Positions 1 to 5,039 of a stretch of 5,039 bases of DNA are shown one piece after another. The notes under the pieces were generated by a model. The model ran no database searches. It saw only the letters and a list, made by a program, of their open reading frames with translations, and was not told where the DNA came from. The stretch covers positions 1 to 5,039 of the forward strand of contig JASHYD010001193.1 of NCBI GenBank assembly GCA_030043175.1, read 5' to 3'. Made by a program: the position numbers and the translations under genes. Source of the DNA: Xanthobacteraceae bacterium. Its GTDB lineage: Bacteria; Pseudomonadota; Alphaproteobacteria; Rhizobiales; Xanthobacteraceae. Position 1 is the first letter of the stretch. Every line of letters starts with the position of its first letter.

Positions 1-104
1 GCTTGCTTGTCTGGCGCCTCGACGGTGCCGAGCCATATGGCCTTCTTGGCGATCTTGTAGACGTTCCAGCTCGTCGGCTTCGGTGGTTCCGGTCTCTTGG
101 GCAT
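1..104 (-). CDS. Small conserved-looking protein, N-terminal part (runs off left edge)
   Basis: The ATG at 104-102 opens a frame that stays open to the window edge and gives 34 codons. The peptide begins MPKRPEPPKPTSW and continues with NVYKIAKKAIWLGTVEAPDK. The start is rich in Pro and Lys, and is followed by an aromatic-rich segment. From memory, rhizobial and Bradyrhizobium genomes carry a family of short (about 55-70 residue) uncharacterised proteins with this opening, so I take it as real; that is recall, not a search. No strong Shine-Dalgarno sequence precedes the ATG. An in-frame TTG lies three codons upstream (113-111) and cannot be excluded as the start. The function is unknown. The nearest upstream gene on the same strand, the zinc-ribbon gene, ends about 295 bases away, so co-transcription is uncertain. 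Confidence 0.65.
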   Translation of the reverse strand, partial: MPKRPEPPKPTSWNVYKIAKKAIWLGTVEAPDKQ

Positions 105-120
105 GATGATCAACCCGGAG

Positions 121-534
121 CTAGGTACGTTCAAATCGGCTGACTGACTTGGCCCCGACGCCCGCCCAGGCACCTCCGCCCATGGTGAGCCACACCACCA
201 CCCCACACCCGTCAGTCAGTCCGGTAGGATCGGCCTGCTCGCCCTTTTCGCTGGCCGTCTTACCCGTTCTCGGATTGACGAAATAGACCAATCCGGCGTT
301 ATTGGCCCCTTCCGACCTGTCGTCCGTCCGGAGCCCAGCCTTGCAAGCGGAAACCTGTATTGGGCCAGCTGGTATATGAATGGCAGCATTCGTGTTGGTT
401 AGCTCCGTCCGCCGGGTTGTCTTGCGATTGACGTCAAATGCCGTAACGATGGCGAGTCCGCGACGGTCGCGACCGCAGCCTTTGTTAACAGCGCGGAACT
501 CCGCGTTATCTCTTCTGGCGTGCGGCGGTCGGCG
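121..534 (-). other. Open frame without a start codon, overlapping the 3' end of the zinc-ribbon gene
   Basis: On the minus strand a frame is open for 137 codons, from just after a TAG at 537-535 down to a TAG at 123-121. It has no ATG or GTG near its beginning; the first plausible start is a TTG near 285. It overlaps the last 136 bases of the zinc-ribbon gene in the -1 frame. The translation is not obviously repetitive and includes stretches such as GLVYFVNPRTGKT and VVVWLTMGGGAWAGVGAK. It could be a gene remnant that has lost its start, a tail once joined to the zinc-ribbon frame by a frameshift, or chance openness in GC-rich DNA. I do not recognise a family. Confidence 0.2.
140..219. repeat. 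Inverted repeat, 9-base arms
   Basis: CTGACTGAC at 140-148 is the exact reverse complement of GTCAGTCAG at 211-219, separated by 62 bases. Each arm is itself an imperfect tandem of a four-base unit, which makes a chance pairing more likely. It lies between the zinc-ribbon gene and the small gene at the left edge. No function can be assigned. Confidence 0.3.
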
Positions 535-719
535 CTAACGTTCTGCGACGACGGTGGGGTTGTCCAACTAGCTGGTTCGGTGGTTGAAAATCCGCAAGGC
601 TTGCATTTGAACACCTTCAGGTTCCCGGCAAAGGCGCGCCTAATTGTGTGCAGCAGAACCATTGGCCGCCCGCAGACCGGACAAATGACTTCGTTCGTTG
701 TTGTGGGACCGTCGCTCAT
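399..719 (-). CDS. Small zinc-ribbon protein
   Basis: The 106-residue protein carries two CxxC knuckles, C13-P-V-C16 and C39-K-P-C42, separated by 22 residues. This is the spacing and context (CPVCGRPM, then FKCKPCGFS) of a zinc-ribbon fold that would bind one zinc through four cysteines. Residues 46-52 (TTEPASW) follow the second knuckle, and residues 53-106 are Ser/Thr/Arg-rich with no visible domain. From memory, short alphaproteobacterial proteins of this kind often end soon after that point, so the tail may be an extension. The ATG at 719-717 is the only good start: an in-frame TAA lies two codons upstream, and no later ATG precedes the first knuckle. No Shine-Dalgarno sequence lies in the expected position. 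Instead, a FixK/FNR-type promoter is placed so that the ATG would be the 5' end of the mRNA. The protein is likely cytoplasmic, and its partner or target is unknown. Confidence 0.72.
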   Translation of the reverse strand: MSDGPTTTNEVICPVCGRPMVLLHTIRRAFAGNLKVFKCKPCGFSTTEPASWTTPPSSQNVSADRRTPEEITRSSALLTKAAVATVADSPSLRHLTSIARQPGGRS

Positions 720-767
720 TATTTAATTATGGACGCGATGGCGGACCCTCGCCTTGATATCGATCAA
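719..767 (-). promoter_or_regulatory. FNR/FixK box and -10 element; predicted leaderless promoter of the zinc-ribbon gene
   Basis: TTGATATCGATCAA at 754-767 matches the FNR consensus TTGAT-N4-ATCAA at all ten specified positions, and also the rhizobial FixK pattern TTGA-N6-TCAA. On the minus strand CATAAT lies at 731-726, one base from the TATAAT consensus. If +1 is the A of the ATG at 719, the -10 hexamer covers -12 to -7 and the box centre falls at -41.5, the classical class II activator position. The two distances agree independently on the same +1. The mRNA would have no leader, which fits the missing Shine-Dalgarno sequence. Activation under low oxygen is inferred from the known role of FNR/FixK proteins. 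Confidence 0.7.
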
Positions 768-835
768 CGGGGGCGGCTGGCACGTTCGCCAAGTCCGTGC
801 GGCCCTCAGCTCGGCGGGGCGCGGTTGCCGTCTAA

Positions 836-1528
836 CTATCTAACGGCGGGTAGAGTCGCGATGAGCGCCGGCGCGCACAAGGCCGCAGCCGCGAAGAAGA
901 TCGCGGGTGCAGAGACGAAGCTACCGACCGCTCCCAAGGTCGTCGCTGTCAGCGCCGTACCTGCCGCTGCAAATCGAAAATTCCGCCCCGTGCGCAACGA
1001 CATTTGCGACCGACCCACAAGGCCTAGGTTGATGGCTGCGATCGCTGGCGAAATGAGGCCGGAACTAAGGCCATGGAGGACTTCGGCGCTTATCGCCAGC
1101 CAAAAGGTCGGGATGGTAGCGAGGATAAGTGCTGCTCCGCACAGCGTCGTCACGCCGATGGCGACGAGGCCTCGCTTCCATGACACGGCGTCGGCAAGCG
1201 ACCCCCCGGGAATTTGGCCGAGGACACTCGCTGCCCCGCTCAACCCCAGAGCGATCCCGACGCTCGCCTGCGACCAACCGAGGTTCGCCAGATAAAAGGC
1301 CACAAACGCGCCGAAGCCCGCCTGCACGTCCGCGATGAAAAAGTTCGCCCAGTCAAGACCGCGGCGGCTGCGATTCGACGCAGGCGTACGCAGCGACTTC
1401 CTGGCCTGTCGGTAGCGCGAGGCGGTGCGGCGGACATGGGCACGAGGTTTGTCGGTCGCTGATATCGCCCGGGAGATGGCGGGCCGCAATGAACGCCGCA
1501 GCGTCTCTACGGTTTGGCTTCGTCGCAC
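836..1528 (-). pseudogene. Major facilitator superfamily transporter, N-terminal half only
   Basis: Residues 56-230 of this frame read as the first half of an MFS permease. RRGLDWANFF at 56 leads into the first membrane segment. GGSLADAVSWKR at 108-119 is the motif A loop between segments 2 and 3. RTGRNFRFAAAG at 179-190 is the loop before segments 5 and 6. About six membrane segments are present. Full-length members have about 400 residues and 12 segments, but here a TAG at 838-836 ends the frame after segment 6. Only 116 bases separate it from the next gene, so the second half is deleted rather than merely out of frame. The 5' end also looks damaged: residues 1-55 are Arg-rich and unlike a permease start, no in-frame ATG exists, and the only start is a GTG at 1528 without a clear ribosome binding site. 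The substrate cannot be inferred, and the fragment is unlikely to transport. Confidence 0.75.
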
Positions 1529-1690
1529 GGTCGCACGCCGTCAGCCTGACGATCTTGCGTCGGTATTGTCACCAGATTGCAGGGATCCGGTCGCAAAGCC
1601 GACGCAGCGACCGCCACAGGCACAATCCGACGCACCACAGGCCTGGCCTTTCGGCAATGCATGAACGGAACCCTCCGGGCGTTGGCGCCT

Positions 1691-1713
1691 CGAGCGGGCG
1701 CGCTCCCCGCTCG
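1691..1713. repeat. GC-rich hairpin, 8-bp perfect stem
   Basis: CGAGCGGG (1691-1698) and CCCGCTCG (1706-1713) form a perfect 8-bp stem with a 7-base loop. It lies 38-60 bases past the stop of the collagen-like gene, so it could stabilise or end that transcript. However, on the minus strand no U-run follows; the only T-rich tail (TTTAAT, 1714-1719) is on the plus strand, where no gene precedes it. The 222-base interval 1529-1750 holds nothing else I can support. Confidence 0.4.
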
Positions 1714-1750
1714 TTTAATCGAGATTGGCGGCGTTTCTGCCTTCTTGCCT

Positions 1751-2311
1751 TTAGCGTCGCATGCAAAGTCCCACGATCCCTGACGCGCCGGAGCAGATGA
1801 CCTTCCCATCTTGCAATATCGGTGCGCCGCCCGGACCCTTGCAGATAGCAGAAACCAGAACTTCATCAGCCTCGCAGGCGGCACTCTCACCACCCACGTC
1901 AAACACGCGCAGATTCGAATTACCCGCAGGTCCCGGGGGGCCTGCTTGGCCCGTATCGCCAGTGTCACCCTTGGCACCCGTCGGACCTGGCGGCCCGGCC
2001 GGACCCGCTTCACCGGGCGACCCCATTTCTCCAGCATCGCCTTTAGGAGCCGGAGGACCAACCGCACCAGCAGGACCAGCCTCACCCCTCATGCCTTGAG
2101 GACCAGCTGGCCCTTGCAATCCTGCGTCTCCCTGAGGGCCCATTGGACCAGGTGGGCCCGGTGGCCCTTGTGGTCCGACGGGACCCTGCTGTCCGGCAAC
2201 GCCCTGCGGCCCCGCTGGTCCTTGCTCGCCCACCGGGCCGGGCCCGCGATCGCATCCGGTAAGCACCAATAAGAGCAGCAAACACCCGGATGTTAGAAAT
2301 CGAATTTGCAT
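1751..2311 (-). CDS. Collagen-like (Gly-X-Y repeat) lipoprotein
   Basis: This is a 186-residue secreted lipoprotein. Residues 1-19 form a short lipoprotein signal ([19 protein letters not shown]) with lipobox LTGC, so Cys20 would be lipidated. Asp21 at position +2 is an inner-membrane retention signal in E. coli, though that rule is less certain in alphaproteobacteria. Residues 25-132 form 36 consecutive triplets of the Gly-X-Y type, rich in GPP, GPA, GPQ and later GDA/GDT, which is the pattern of a collagen-like triple helix. Glycine is replaced once, by Ala88 in the triplet APK. After the repeat, residues 133-186 form a non-repetitive cap with cysteines at 146, 157, 173 and 183, which could make two disulfides and help trimerise. 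The expected form is a membrane-anchored trimeric rod projecting into the periplasm or outward. The start is supported by GGGAG nine bases upstream of the ATG. The gene stands alone. The product type is clear; its biological role is unknown. Confidence 0.88.
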   Translation of the reverse strand: MQIRFLTSGCLLLLLVLTGCDRGPGPVGEQGPAGPQGVAGQQGPVGPQGPPGPPGPMGPQGDAGLQGPAGPQGMRGEAGPAGAVGPPAPKGDAGEMGSPGEAGPAGPPGPTGAKGDTGDTGQAGPPGPAGNSNLRVFDVGGESAACEADEVLVSAICKGPGGAPILQDGKVICSGASGIVGLCMRR

Positions 2312-2320
2312 TTCGCCCAG

Positions 2321-2325
2321 CTCCC
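2321..2325 (-). promoter_or_regulatory. Ribosome binding site of the collagen-like gene
   Basis: GGGAG on the minus strand, nine bases before the ATG at 2311-2309. It confirms this start, which also places the lipoprotein signal at the very N-terminus. Confidence 0.65.
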
Positions 2326-2337
2326 AGGTTTAGCGCA

Positions 2338-2343
2338 AGTATA
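2338..2343 (-). promoter_or_regulatory. Possible -10 element of the collagen-like gene
   Basis: TATACT on the minus strand differs from TATAAT at one base and would give a leader of roughly 20 bases carrying the ribosome binding site at 2325-2321. No convincing -35 element lies 16-18 bases upstream (the region reads GCCGGA), so an activator or an alternative sigma factor may be needed, or the match is chance. Confidence 0.35.
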
Positions 2344-2571
2344 AACACGTCGCGGACGAGTCCGGCCAGGTGCGACGGCACGCTGCTGGTGAGGAGCTGC
2401 AGTGCCCGGCGACTTTTCGAGGAGACGTCGCCAACGTTGATCCGTGGCCTCCCGGACTGGTGGGCAATTCTTTCCTGAATGCGCCGAGAAGCCAACCGAC
2501 AATCATAACTCGCGGTCGTGCACCGCTCGCCTCGGTCCCGCGCTGAGGGATTCAGCGATCGGGGATAGACG

Positions 2572-2610
2572 AGGCCCGGCCCCCCCAAGGGCATCAGGAG
2601 GGCCGGGTTT
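2572..2610 (+). terminator. Strong orphan hairpin, terminator-like on the plus strand
   Basis: CCCGGCCC (2575-2582) pairs perfectly with GGGCCGGG (2600-2607) around a 17-base loop. On the plus strand the stem can extend to 11 pairs through two G-U pairs and one A-U with TTT at 2608-2610. Only three Ts follow the core stem, and no gene I accept ends just upstream on the plus strand. It may be a terminator of an unseen transcript, a structured RNA element or a relic. Confidence 0.35.
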
Positions 2611-2681
2611 GCGTACGAACTGACCATCCTAGTGTGCCCGCACGCGAGAACTACAACGCGGGTGGCATTTGGCATTGCGTG

Positions 2682-2713
2682 GGCCGAAAAAAGGCCGCCA
2701 AGGTGAATCACCT
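2682..2713. repeat. Two adjacent palindromes
   Basis: GGCCGAAAAAAGGCC (2682-2696) has self-complementary GGCC ends around an A-rich centre. AGGTGAATCACCT (2701-2713) is a perfect 6-base inverted repeat around one A. The second resembles a regulator binding site in form, but neither is near a gene start, so no role is assigned. Confidence 0.3.
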
Positions 2714-2939
2714 GAGTTGTTGCAATCCGACGACGGGGCTCAACAGCCACGGTGACGAATAACCATTTGTGCTGTAGTGATTTTGTGGCCCTGCCGGCAG
2801 CTCAGTACCGGGTTGTTTTTATACACAGAGAATCGTTCGCATCAGGGTAAGCTTGTCCGCGGGGCCGACCGTTCCCACCGTCACGCCGCAATACCGAGGG
2901 CGGTGTCGCAGCGCCAGTCGCCTCCGCAGGCGCGCCAAA

Positions 2940-2964
2940 GCCGCCCCCGAGCCTCGAAGGCGGC
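2940..2964 (-). terminator. Weak terminator candidate after the Cache-TAXI gene
   Basis: On the minus strand GCCGCC (2964-2959) pairs with GGCGGC (2945-2940) around a 13-base loop, beginning about 30 bases past the stop codon and followed by TTT. The stem is short and the T-run is minimal, so this is tentative. Confidence 0.3.
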
Positions 2965-2994
2965 GTACGCAGGCTTAAAGCCGTCGCTGCACCT

Positions 2995-4485
2995 TCATCG
3001 GCTCTGAAGCTCCCGCCACCTGAGGAATTCCTCGAAGAGCGCGGCGTTCGGCTTCGGCTGCTCGGCGCCGCCGGGCCCAGCAACCTGGTCCACCGGTGCA
3101 CCGTTGTCATTGGGGGAGCTGCGGAGCGCCTGCGTGGGCAGCCTGTCCAGCCACTCCTGCGCTGCTTCGAACCGAGTCCAGCCAGGCAACGTGGCCGCGA
3201 TGTTGACCTCGCGCCATTTCGGATGGCGGGGCGCTTTCTGCAATTCACCGATCTTCGGAAAGAAGGCCTCCACGAACCGCTGCACGCGCCGGTAGCGGTC
3301 GACATTAGTCTTTGGCCAGTTGTAGGCGATCAGTACGGCACCGACTGCGACCGTATCCACGGTTTCCTCGGGCAGAATGAGTTCGGGATAATCCTCGCGA
3401 GAGAATCTCGCCGGCAGATAGTCGCCGATGAGTTGCTTGGGATAAGGGATCGGGACCAAATGCAGCCCGTCGCCGCGGGCCAGTCTCAACATCGAGCGGA
3501 CTGGCTTGCCTGCAATCAGGGCTGTCGCGGCGATTTCACCGCTCCTGACCTTGTCGAGAGCCTCGACCTGAGACATGCTAACTTCTTCGACCTGGATGTC
3601 GAGGGTCTCGAAGAGGTCGCGCATCGAATAGCTGGTGCCGCTGCCCTTTGCATCAAAATTGACCTTGAGGCCGCGTAACTGCTCGATCGAAGTGATGTCG
3701 GGCCCGGCGACGAGATGGACCTCCTCGTTGAACAGTTTTGCAATGTAGACGATCTTGTTGTCGACTTGACCCAACCGCTCGTTAGAGCGGCGGAAACTGT
3801 TGAGAATGTTGGTCTGCGTTAGGCCGATGTCGACGCCACGCACGTAGCGCACGTCGCGGATATTTCTCGGGCCGCCGATGCCGGCGATCGGCAGAATGCG
3901 CAGATTGTCGCCGTCATTGAGCACTTCCGCCAAATCGTAGGCCATCCGCAGGTAGGTGTCGTCCGAATTTGGGCTGCCGGAGATGAGGCCAACGGTATTT
4001 TCGTTGGGCTGCTCGTTCTTGTAGATGCCTACGCCGACGAAATAATTACCCATGCGCTCGATCCAGGCCGACTTGTCTTCGACCGTGTTGGTTTTCGGAT
4101 TGAGCCAACGGAAATCGCTCCAGCCGTGATAGGGCGGCGTGTTGGCGATCCTCACGAAATCCAGGGTCGTGAACTTCCCGTCCTGATCCTTCATATCATG
4201 CAGGTTCTTGCCTCGGAGCACCGGAGAAACGCCGTTTGCGAGATTCAGTGTCCCGTCAAGCTTGCCAAGCCAGGGATACAGGTCGCGATCGTTGAACGCA
4301 CCATTGTTGATGGTGCGGACTGTCGCTTCCACTCCTTCTTTCTTGAATTTCTCCTGCACGCGCCGGACCATCGCCACGGCCTCGTCGCGGGTGCCGAATT
4401 CAGCAGTGCGCACCGGCAGCACGGAGGTGGCGACGAACGACATCCCGAACATCACGGCGAAAAGAACGGCGGCGGCAAAGCGCAT
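2995..4485 (-). CDS. Secreted Cache-TAXI fusion: single Cache domain plus TAXI-family solute-binding domain
   Basis: This is a 496-residue exported protein. Residues 1-28 form a signal peptide (hydrophobic AAAVLFAVMFGMSFVATSVL, likely cut near A28). Residues about 32-157 have the features of a single Cache domain (sCache_2 type): an N-terminal helix, NDRDLYPWLGKLDGTL at 65-80, GKNLHDMKDQDGKF at 92-105, GWSDFRWLNP at 121-130, and VGVGIY at 150-155. Residues about 163-430 match TAXI-type TRAP solute receptors: GLISGSPNSDDTYLRMAYDLAEVLND near the start, GVDIGLTQTN at 217-226, and LRGLKVNFDAKGSGTS at 270-285. A Pro/Gly-rich linker (451-482) ends in LFEEFLRWRELQSR. Ordinary TAXI receptors have about 320 residues; the extra length here is the Cache domain and the tail. 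A TAXI receptor normally hands its ligand to a TRAP membrane subunit, but none is encoded in the window. The ATG at 4485 is preferred over the TTG at 4512 because AAGGAA lies five bases before it and the signal peptide then begins correctly. The ligand is unknown. Confidence 0.88.
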   Translation of the reverse strand: MRFAAAVLFAVMFGMSFVATSVLPVRTAEFGTRDEAVAMVRRVQEKFKKEGVEATVRTINNGAFNDRDLYPWLGKLDGTLNLANGVSPVLRGKNLHDMKDQDGKFTTLDFVRIANTPPYHGWSDFRWLNPKTNTVEDKSAWIERMGNYFVGVGIYKNEQPNENTVGLISGSPNSDDTYLRMAYDLAEVLNDGDNLRILPIAGIGGPRNIRDVRYVRGVDIGLTQTNILNSFRRSNERLGQVDNKIVYIAKLFNEEVHLVAGPDITSIEQLRGLKVNFDAKGSGTSYSMRDLFETLDIQVEEVSMSQVEALDKVRSGEIAATALIAGKPVRSMLRLARGDGLHLVPIPYPKQLIGDYLPARFSREDYPELILPEETVDTVAVGAVLIAYNWPKTNVDRYRRVQRFVEAFFPKIGELQKAPRHPKWREVNIAATLPGWTRFEAAQEWLDRLPTQALRSSPNDNGAPVDQVAGPGGAEQPKPNAALFEEFLRWRELQSR

Positions 4486-4882
4486 GGCTCTTCCTTTCAA
4501 GTTCTTAAACAATGGGGAGCTTGCGATCAGCGTAGGCGAAACAAGGGCGTGACCCTACCCGCGGCAATACGGCAACAGTTGGGCACATGATGCAGCCAGT
4601 TGCGCTTGAGATCGGCCGGGTGATTTCGCCCTTGCGGCGGGTCATTGCCTGACCGCCATCATCCGGTTGGCCGGTACCTTGAAATTGCGCGGCGCCTTTC
4701 TCAATTGGCGGTAGCCTCATCCGGCGTCTCAACCTCGCCCAATCGGACCGCCGCTCGGCCGCATTTCGGCGCAGGAGGCAACGATCGCCGGTATGGTAAA
4801 CGGGCAGATCAATGCCTACGAAACATGGCCTGGCGGCTCCGCAGGTTATGTTTGCTTTAACCGCCGGATGATGTATGGCGCG
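4486..4882. other. Gene-free interval upstream of the Cache-TAXI gene
   Basis: This 397-base stretch separates the J-domain gene from the Cache-TAXI gene. Frames on both strands are short or of unlikely composition. It should hold the promoter of the Cache-TAXI gene, but I find no -35/-10 pair, FixK box or sigma-54 site that I would defend. An AGGAGG at 4773-4778 on the plus strand lies 14 bases before an ATG, too far to be convincing. Confidence 0.45.
4491..4496 (-). promoter_or_regulatory. Ribosome binding site deciding the Cache-TAXI start
   Basis: AAGGAA on the minus strand, five bases before the ATG at 4485-4483. The TTG nine codons upstream (4512) has no comparable site, so the ATG start is chosen. 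Confidence 0.7.
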
Positions 4883-5039
4883 TTAGAATGGTGCACGCAG
4901 AATTACAGCAAGTTCGTCGATGATCTTCGCGAGCTCTGCGCTGGCGGCCTGCCTGAATCGCGACCGAGCATCTGGGTCGTTGGCGTGGATGTCGGGATGG
5001 GTCGCCTTGATGGCTTCACGGAACGCCTTTTTGAGGGTT
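4883..5039 (-). CDS. J-domain (DnaJ-like) protein, C-terminal end (start outside window)
   Basis: The minus-strand frame entering at the right edge gives 51 residues before a TAA at 4885-4883. It reads LKKAFREAIKATHPD, then DARSRFRQAASAELAK. The HPD tripeptide sits after a basic helix exactly as in J-domains, where it is the contact that stimulates the ATPase of DnaK/Hsp70. The preceding helix corresponds to J-domain helix II and ARSRFRQ to helix III. The protein ends only 35 residues after HPD, so the J-domain is C-terminal, as in DjlA-type co-chaperones, rather than N-terminal as in DnaJ. The usual R-x-x-YD feature of helix IV is not visible, which suggests an atypical or truncated domain. 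The N-terminal part, and thus any membrane anchor or partner domain, is not in the window. Confidence 0.75.
   Translation of the reverse strand, partial: TLKKAFREAIKATHPDIHANDPDARSRFRQAASAELAKIIDELAVILRAPF

Larger units (their letters stand above)
2312..2994. other. Gene-free interval between the Cache-TAXI gene and the collagen-like gene
   Basis: This 683-base stretch has no frame I accept as a gene. The longest minus-strand frame (2750 down into the collagen gene) is Arg/Ser-rich and persists mainly because the shifted collagen repeat lacks stops. The stretch contains a strong GC-rich hairpin (2572-2610), two small palindromes (2682-2696 and 2701-2713), a weak terminator candidate after the Cache-TAXI gene (2940-2964), and the promoter region of the collagen-like gene at its low end. 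No tRNA was recognised; a small RNA cannot be ruled out. Confidence 0.5.

Noticed and set aside
399..534. Programmed -1 frameshift joining the zinc-ribbon frame to the startless frame
   Set aside because: No X-XXY-YYZ heptamer in the zinc-ribbon frame was found in the overlap, so the relation is at most a mutational frameshift.
648..1295. 215-residue plus-strand frame antisense to the MFS fragment
   Set aside because: It is the complement of a recognisable permease with membrane segments and motif A; its own translation is rich in Arg, Pro and Ala without any domain.
1761..2272. Plus-strand Pro-rich frames opposite the collagen-like gene
   Set aside because: They are complements of the Gly-X-Y repeat; the lipoprotein signal, ribosome binding site and intact repeat all support the minus strand.
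2082..2750. 222-residue minus-strand frame running from the gap into the collagen-like gene
   Set aside because: Its last 230 bases are the shifted collagen repeat, which lacks stops because of its periodicity. The remainder is Arg/Ser-rich with no domain and no ribosome binding site.
2791..2820. CTGCCGGCAG palindrome followed by a T-rich run on the plus strand
   Set aside because: The palindrome has no loop, the alternative stem is only four pairs, and no plus-strand gene precedes it, so I did not call a terminator.
2802..3305. 167-residue minus-strand frame overlapping the 3' end of the Cache-TAXI gene
   Set aside because: It is a shifted frame of a well-supported gene, very rich in Ser, Arg and Pro, with no ribosome binding site.
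3223..3678. 151-residue plus-strand frame opposite the Cache-TAXI gene
   Set aside because: It lies wholly within a gene with clear domains and a good start on the other strand.
4665..4685. Possible sigma-54 site on the plus strand (TGGCCGGTACCTTGA)
   Set aside because: The -12 element would need GC at the fixed distance from GG but shows GA, and no gene follows on that strand.
4793..5039. Plus-strand frame from an ATG at 4793, open to the window edge, with AGGAGG upstream
   Set aside because: Most of it is antisense to the HPD-bearing J-domain frame, the AGGAGG is 14 bases from the ATG, and the translation matches no family I know. The part before 4883 remains unexplained.

Overview
The window looks like a chromosomal stretch of a high-GC alphaproteobacterium, most likely a Bradyrhizobium relative (Bradyrhizobium, Rhodopseudomonas, Afipia). 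This rests on base composition, on a FixK/FNR-type box, on a long TAXI-type binding protein, and on small proteins of types I recall from that group. It is an inference from memory, not from a search. All supported genes lie on the minus strand, so the window reads from right to left. Coding density is low: intact coding sequence covers only about half of it, and one gene is visibly truncated, as expected for an accessory or eroding region.

In minus-strand order: (1) 5039-4883, the C-terminal end of a J-domain (DnaJ-like) protein whose start lies outside the window. (2) 4882-4486, a gene-free leader. (3) 4485-2995, a 496-residue secreted protein joining a single Cache sensor domain to a TAXI-type (TRAP-associated) solute-binding domain; no TRAP membrane gene is present. 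(4) 2994-2312, a gene-free gap with several hairpins. (5) 2311-1751, a collagen-like lipoprotein with 36 Gly-X-Y triplets, one of them broken, and a four-cysteine C-terminal cap. (6) 1528-836, the N-terminal half of a major facilitator transporter, a pseudogene. (7) 767-719, a match to the FNR/FixK box with a -10 element placed so that transcription would begin at the A of the next start codon. (8) 719-399, a small zinc-ribbon protein. (9) 534-121, an open frame without a start codon. (10) 104-1, the start of a small conserved-looking protein running off the left edge.

The genes do not form one obvious pathway. They are spaced widely and appear to be independent units. The observations most worth following are the predicted oxygen-responsive (FixK/FNR), leaderless promoter of the zinc-ribbon gene, the orphan Cache-TAXI fusion, and the collagen-like lipoprotein with its cysteine-bearing tip. 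I saw no tRNA, rRNA, CRISPR array, insertion sequence or phage gene.
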